NCBI GenBank assembly: GCA_014523515.1
Contig: JAATVJ010000315.1
Coordinates: 1 to 9,858 of the forward strand
Direction: 5' to 3'
DNA: 9,858 nt
Source: Nitrososphaerales archaeon TH1177
Lineage (GTDB): Archaea > Thermoproteota > Nitrososphaeria > Nitrososphaerales > Nitrososphaeraceae
Below, in pieces: positions 6,684 through 9,858 of this stretch (position 1 is the stretch's first letter; every line of letters begins with the position of its first letter). The position numbers were made by a program, and so were the translations under genes. Below the pieces are notes generated by a model. That model saw only the letters and a list, made by a program, of their open reading frames with translations, was not told the DNA's origin and did no database searches.

Positions 6684-6968
6684 TTACTGATTGACTAAAT
6701 CGTTTATATTATTGAAATCTTTTTTTGTTATATTTGGAAGATCATTATAGTCTGATTCTGAGTAAAACATTGCTACATTACAATGTAATGGAATATCCAT
6801 TTTATAATCACATTCTTCACAACAGAGATATTCTATTTTTTCAAATGATCCAATCATTTTCCATTTCATTGGTTTTTCATGATGTTTAGGAATATTTACT
6901 TCTACATATTTGCAGATTCTACATATTAATTTTTTTTTGACATTTAAATCAGAAAAACCTCGAAACAT
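6684..6968 (-). CDS. Zn-ribbon-like protein with duplicated CxxC...IPxH motif
   Basis: A small (94 aa) probable metal-binding protein without an assigned function. It contains two copies of one motif: CRIC-x6-IPKHH-x3-M (16-34) and CEEC-x5-IPLHC-x3-M (50-67), so an ancestral half appears duplicated. Small proteins with IPxHC motifs are, from memory, common in Nitrososphaerota. The four Cys plus His/Cys could bind zinc or another metal. It is not HypA, which has a different N-terminus (MHE) and only the CxxC pairs in common. The start is uncertain: I chose the ATG at 6968; a TTG at 7022 would add a Leu-run and 18 residues and leave only 7 bp after hypE. It lies between hypE and a helical protein on the same strand and may help maturation, which is inference only. 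Confidence 0.65.
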   Translation of the reverse strand: MFRGFSDLNVKKKLICRICKYVEVNIPKHHEKPMKWKMIGSFEKIEYLCCEECDYKMDIPLHCNVAMFYSESDYNDLPNITKKDFNNINDLVNQ

Positions 6969-7029
6969 ATTAGTAGTAACAGTAGTTCTCCATTTATCAA
7001 ATGTTAATAATAGTAATAACAATCGTTAA

Positions 7030-8106
7030 CTAACATATTCTAGGTATTGGATCTCCTGCTGGCATGGGAATAATCCTATTTCCACCTATTACTGTCTCTA
7101 AAATTGGCAAATCAAATTCATTAGTGGCTTCTCCTATTATCATAGCATCGGATCCTTCTTTCGTTTCTTTTATTGCTTGTAGTATTTCGTCAGCTTTTTC
7201 TGGAATAACCGAGAGGCATATTTTTCCTTCATTTCCTACTTCTAAAACATCAATTCCTAAAAACCCCAATGCTGTCCGTACGCTTTCCTTTATAGGGATA
7301 TTTTCTTCATAAATCTTTAATCCTAGTCGTGATTTTGTGGACCATTCATTTAAAAGATTAGCTAGTCCTCCTCTGGTAGGATCTTTAATACTAGAAATTC
7401 CTCCTACTTCTAGTGCCTTGTCAATCATTCTGTTTAATGGAGCAACATCTGACTTTATATTAGTTTCAAATCCATAATTTCCTCGTGTTGAGATAATTGC
7501 TGTTCCATGATCTCCTAAAGTTCCAGAAATTATAATTTTATCTCCATGTCTAATATTGGAATCAGATAGCCAAAGCGAATTATAATCACACTTGTATTTT
7601 TTTATAATATTGAGATTATGTTCTAGTAACTTATTTTTCTTGCCTATTCCCGTTGTATTGATGATTAATTTATCAATTGAATTTTTTTCCATGACTTTTG
7701 TATCTCCAGTAACAATGTAAACATTTGCTTCATTACAAGTTTCTTGAATACTTTTCATTATTGTTTCAAGATCATCTAATGGAAAGCCTTCTTCAATAAC
7801 AAGACTACATGCTAAAGCAAATGGATCACCTCCCATTACAGAAATATCATTCACAGTTCCAGAAATTGATAATTTACCTATATCTCCACCTGGAAAGAAA
7901 ATTGGTTTAACTGTATAAGAATCTGTAGAAAAAACTATTCCTTCAACAACTGCGGCATCATCTAATGCACTTAGTGGAATTTCACATCTTTTATCACTCA
8001 AATTTTTTATGATAGAGTTTTGTATCATGTGTTGCATTAACGCGCCACCGCCACCATGCATTATTGTAACATTTTTATTTATCAATACTATAATAATTAA
8101 TTTCAT
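7030..8106 (-). CDS. hypE: HypE carbamoyl dehydratase (cyanide ligand synthesis)
   Basis: HypE accepts the carbamoyl group from HypF on its C-terminal Cys and dehydrates it with ATP to a thiocyanate, the source of the cyanide ligands. The protein ends in DPIPRIC-stop, the diagnostic HypE tail with the reactive Cys358. The AIR-synthase-like fold shows MHGGGGALM (16-24), DDAAVV (49-54), TDSYTVKP (61-68), GTVNDISVMGGDP (83-95), VTGDTKVM (132-139), GDHGTAI and DPTRGGLAN (242-250). A roughly 20-residue insert (about 160-182) separates TTGIG from the GDKIIISG strand; ordinary HypE is shorter here. The ATG at 8106 gives MKLIIIVLINKNVTIMHG; the hydrophobic start fits the family's first beta strand. 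It heads a minus-strand group and is divergent from the hydrogenase genes, so both can be switched from one 147-bp region. Confidence 0.95.
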   Translation of the reverse strand: MKLIIIVLINKNVTIMHGGGGALMQHMIQNSIIKNLSDKRCEIPLSALDDAAVVEGIVFSTDSYTVKPIFFPGGDIGKLSISGTVNDISVMGGDPFALACSLVIEEGFPLDDLETIMKSIQETCNEANVYIVTGDTKVMEKNSIDKLIINTTGIGKKNKLLEHNLNIIKKYKCDYNSLWLSDSNIRHGDKIIISGTLGDHGTAIISTRGNYGFETNIKSDVAPLNRMIDKALEVGGISSIKDPTRGGLANLLNEWSTKSRLGLKIYEENIPIKESVRTALGFLGIDVLEVGNEGKICLSVIPEKADEILQAIKETKEGSDAMIIGEATNEFDLPILETVIGGNRIIPMPAGDPIPRIC

Positions 8107-8140
8107 ATTATATCAATCTCACGAAAATAACCTACAATAG

Positions 8141-8150
8141 ATTTAAAATA
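8141..8150 (-). promoter_or_regulatory. Possible TATA box for hypE
   Basis: On the minus strand TATTTTAAAT lies about 39 bp before the hypE ATG, predicting a short leader of around 13 nt. The evidence is only composition and spacing. Confidence 0.3.
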
Positions 8151-8195
8151 TGTAAGGTAAAGTCTTTTGTAATTGTGTTTTAATATTTGTTAATA

Positions 8196-8207
8196 ATATA
8201 TTATTTA
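8196..8207 (+). promoter_or_regulatory. Possible TATA box for the hydrogenase genes
   Basis: An ATATATTATTTA stretch about 50 bp before the small-subunit ATG could serve as TATA element, placing transcription start near 8228, directly in front of the 16-bp palindrome. Weak evidence in AT-rich DNA. Confidence 0.25.
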
Positions 8208-8231
8208 TCACACTAAAAATAAAAGCAAGTA

Positions 8232-8247
8232 AAACTAAATTTAGTTT
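8232..8247. promoter_or_regulatory. 16-bp palindrome before the hydrogenase genes, candidate operator
   Basis: AAACTAAATTTAGTTT is a perfect inverted repeat ending 6 bp before the small-subunit ATG; allowing a single unpaired A, the arms extend to AGTA/TACT on the outside. Such a twofold site at the start of a hydrogenase operon would suit a dimeric winged-helix or similar repressor, or could form a hairpin in the leader. No known operator is recognised. Confidence 0.45.
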
Positions 8248-8253
8248 ACTATT

Positions 8254-8733
8254 ATGAAGTTAAATGTAGGATGGTTTTCTTTTACTTGTTGTGAAGATAG
8301 TACCATTGTTTTTATAGAGTTAATGAATGAAAGATATTTTGAATGGAGAAAATTACTGAATTTTAAATACTTTAGAACATTAAAGTCAAACAATTCTTTA
8401 AATGATTTAGATATAGCATTTGTAGAGGGTGCTATTTCTAATAAGAAAGAGGAAGAAACATTGAAAAAAATAAGAGAAAATTGTAAAAAACTTGTGGCTA
8501 TTGGTAGTTGTGCTTGTACTGGGAGTCCAGCCAATCAAAGAAATTTCTTTGATCAAGTTACCAAAAAAGAAATACAGTTTATCTTAGACAGATTTGATAA
8601 TAGAGAATTGGTTTCACCGCTATCTGATATAGTAAAAGTTGACGACTATATTTCTGGCTGTCCAATGGATGAAAAGTTATTTCTTACAAAATTAAACCAA
8701 TATGTTAAGGAATTTGAAATAGTAAATGCATGA
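8254..8733 (+). CDS. [NiFe]-hydrogenase small subunit, short form with tandem cysteines
   Basis: The electron-transfer subunit of a [NiFe]-hydrogenase (NuoB/PSST-like 20-kDa fold) that should hold the proximal [4Fe-4S] cluster. Motifs: VGWFSFTCCEDST (5-17), DIAFVEGAIS (53-62, family strand dvalVEG), VAIGSCACTG (81-90, Cys86 and Cys88) and SGCPMDE (134-140, Cys136). The first motif has adjacent Cys12-Cys13 instead of the hydrogenase CxxC, like the tandem Cys pair that binds cluster N2 in complex I NuoB. At 159 aa it has no room or cysteines for medial and distal clusters; group 3 small subunits are usually about 260-300 aa. The ATG is well placed after the palindromic promoter region, and the large-subunit gene overlaps its end by 8 bp, implying translational coupling. 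Confidence 0.85.
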   Translation: MKLNVGWFSFTCCEDSTIVFIELMNERYFEWRKLLNFKYFRTLKSNNSLNDLDIAFVEGAISNKKEEETLKKIRENCKKLVAIGSCACTGSPANQRNFFDQVTKKEIQFILDRFDNRELVSPLSDIVKVDDYISGCPMDEKLFLTKLNQYVKEFEIVNA

Positions 8734-9858
8734 TAGTCTGGATATAAATATAGAACAATTAAGTAAAACTGAAGGACATGCAGATTTACAAGTTAAGGTT
8801 CGTAATGGAAAAGTTGAAGATGTAAAATTAAAAATAAGTGAAAATAAAAGATTTTACACTCAAGCAGTTAGAAGACGACATTATTCAAGTATACCTCAAT
8901 TTGTTTCTAGAATTTGTGGAACATGCAGTATTGCGCACTTAACTTGTAGTATAAAAGCAGTTGAAAAATGTTTTAACATTCAACCATCTGAACAAACACA
9001 AATTTTAAGAAAACTTGCTGTATATGGCATGATGATAAGAGATCATGCACTACATTTGTATTTTTTCTGTTTACCAGATATTTTTGGTAAAGATTCAATT
9101 TTCGATTTTGATGAATCTAAAGATAATTTAATAAAACAAGCTTTTGCAGTAAAGAGTGCTGGAAATAATCTTTCTAAAGTGGTAGCTGGAAGGGCAGTAC
9201 ATCCAACATTCCAAAAGATCGGTTATTTTTCACATATACCATCTAGAGAAGAGACTAAAGAGATTGTGAATCAATTAAAAAAAACTAGAGAATACGTATT
9301 TGAATTAATTGAGATATTTTATAATAGTGATTTTAATTTTGCCAGGAAAACTAATTTTATAGCTCTTGTTAGTGATGACTATAGTTTTTTAGAAGGTAAT
9401 ATATTATCAACTTCCACTGGACTCGAAGTAAAGGAGGAAGATTTTTGGGCTTATTTGGAACGTATAGTAATTCCTTATTCTCAAGCTACAGGTTTCAAAT
9501 TCCTTGCTAATGAATATATGGTTGGTGCTCTAGCAAGAATGAATTTAAGCAGGGACAAGTTATCCAAGGAATCTAGGAAAGATTTATCATCTCAATATCT
9601 AAGTTTATTTCCTTCAAATAACATATATCATAATAATTTAGCTCAGGCAATAGAAATATTACATTGCGTAGATCATTCTATTCAACTTTTAGAAGAAAAT
9701 GACTTTAAACCTGAATTACCTTCTCCTCCTAAAATAACGTTTAAAGGCGAAGGAAGAAGAGGTGTAGGAGTTATAGAAGCGCCAAGAGGAACATTATATC
9801 ATCATTTAGAGATAAATAAAGATTCAAAGGTAACACATGCTAATTTTGTTATTCCTAC
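8726..9858 (+). CDS. [NiFe]-hydrogenase large subunit, 5' part (3' end outside window)
   Basis: The catalytic subunit that carries the Ni-Fe(CN)2CO site; 377 residues are visible before the window ends. The frame was read by hand and has no stop. Landmarks: KTEGHADLQVKV (14-25, N-terminal EGH), SRICGTCSIAH (61-71, the L1 motif with Ni/Fe ligands Cys64 and Cys67 and His71), RDHALHLYFFCLPD (105-118), VAGRAVHPTFQKIG (153-166) and GRRGVGVIEAPRGTLYHHL (343-361). The C-terminal DPCxxC Ni-binding motif lies outside. The HALHLY...LPD and EAPRGTL..H patterns and the small-then-large gene order point to a group 3-type enzyme (3b or 3c like), but the short small subunit is atypical. L1 has Thr66 where CGIC is usual. 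The start ATG overlaps the small-subunit stop by 8 bp. It is the presumed client of the hyp genes in this window. Confidence 0.9.
   Translation, partial: MHDSLDINIEQLSKTEGHADLQVKVRNGKVEDVKLKISENKRFYTQAVRRRHYSSIPQFVSRICGTCSIAHLTCSIKAVEKCFNIQPSEQTQILRKLAVYGMMIRDHALHLYFFCLPDIFGKDSIFDFDESKDNLIKQAFAVKSAGNNLSKVVAGRAVHPTFQKIGYFSHIPSREETKEIVNQLKKTREYVFELIEIFYNSDFNFARKTNFIALVSDDYSFLEGNILSTSTGLEVKEEDFWAYLERIVIPYSQATGFKFLANEYMVGALARMNLSRDKLSKESRKDLSSQYLSLFPSNNIYHNNLAQAIEILHCVDHSIQLLEENDFKPELPSPPKITFKGEGRRGVGVIEAPRGTLYHHLEINKDSKVTHANFVIP

Noticed and set aside
6684..7022. HypA identity for the Zn-ribbon-like gene next to hypE
   Set aside because: It has two CxxC pairs, but lacks the HypA MHE start and nickel site, and each CxxC is followed by an IPxH motif foreign to HypA.

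Overview
The window is AT-rich (roughly 30% G+C by eye) and looks like an archaeal chromosome, most likely from the Nitrososphaerota (Thaumarchaeota). The clues are a secreted cupredoxin with a thaumarchaeal-style CxxHPW loop, a small Zn-ribbon-like protein with IPxHC motifs of a kind I associate with that phylum, several genes with a TATA-like box about 26 nt before the start codon and no clear Shine-Dalgarno site (leaderless style), and T-run terminators. I cannot name the species.

The theme is [NiFe]-hydrogenase and its maturation. Left side, plus strand: the 3' part of hypF (2-1408, cut by the window edge), hypC (1524-1823) and hypD (1837-2952). HypF and HypE make the cyanide ligands, and HypC and HypD assemble and carry the Fe(CN)2CO unit. 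Next come a divergent class II aldolase-like gene (3035-3844), a secreted blue-copper-like protein (4133-4966), a 640-bp AT-rich gap, and a second class II aldolase-like gene with an intact metal site (5606-6274).

Right side: a minus-strand group reads hypE (8106-7030), a duplicated Cys/His Zn-ribbon-like protein (6968-6684) and a small helical protein (6657-6304). It converges on the second aldolase gene at a 15-bp palindrome. Divergent from hypE, across a 147-bp promoter region with a perfect 16-bp palindrome, begins the hydrogenase itself: a very short small subunit (8254-8733) overlapping by 8 bp a large-subunit gene (8726 to the window end, cut at the 3' side). hypA, hypB and the maturation protease are not in the window.

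The most unusual points are these. The small subunit has adjacent cysteines (TCCEDS), as in complex I NuoB, where hydrogenases normally have CxxC. It is only 159 aa, so it should carry a single Fe-S cluster although the large subunit looks group 3-like. HypC carries an extra Cys-rich tail, and HypD lacks two family cysteines. Two paralogous aldolase-like genes sit among the hyp genes, one with an altered metal site. The cupredoxin has Arg where the axial Met is expected. Together these suggest a divergent hydrogenase/maturation locus in a copper-using archaeon; this functional reading is inference from family knowledge, not a database search.
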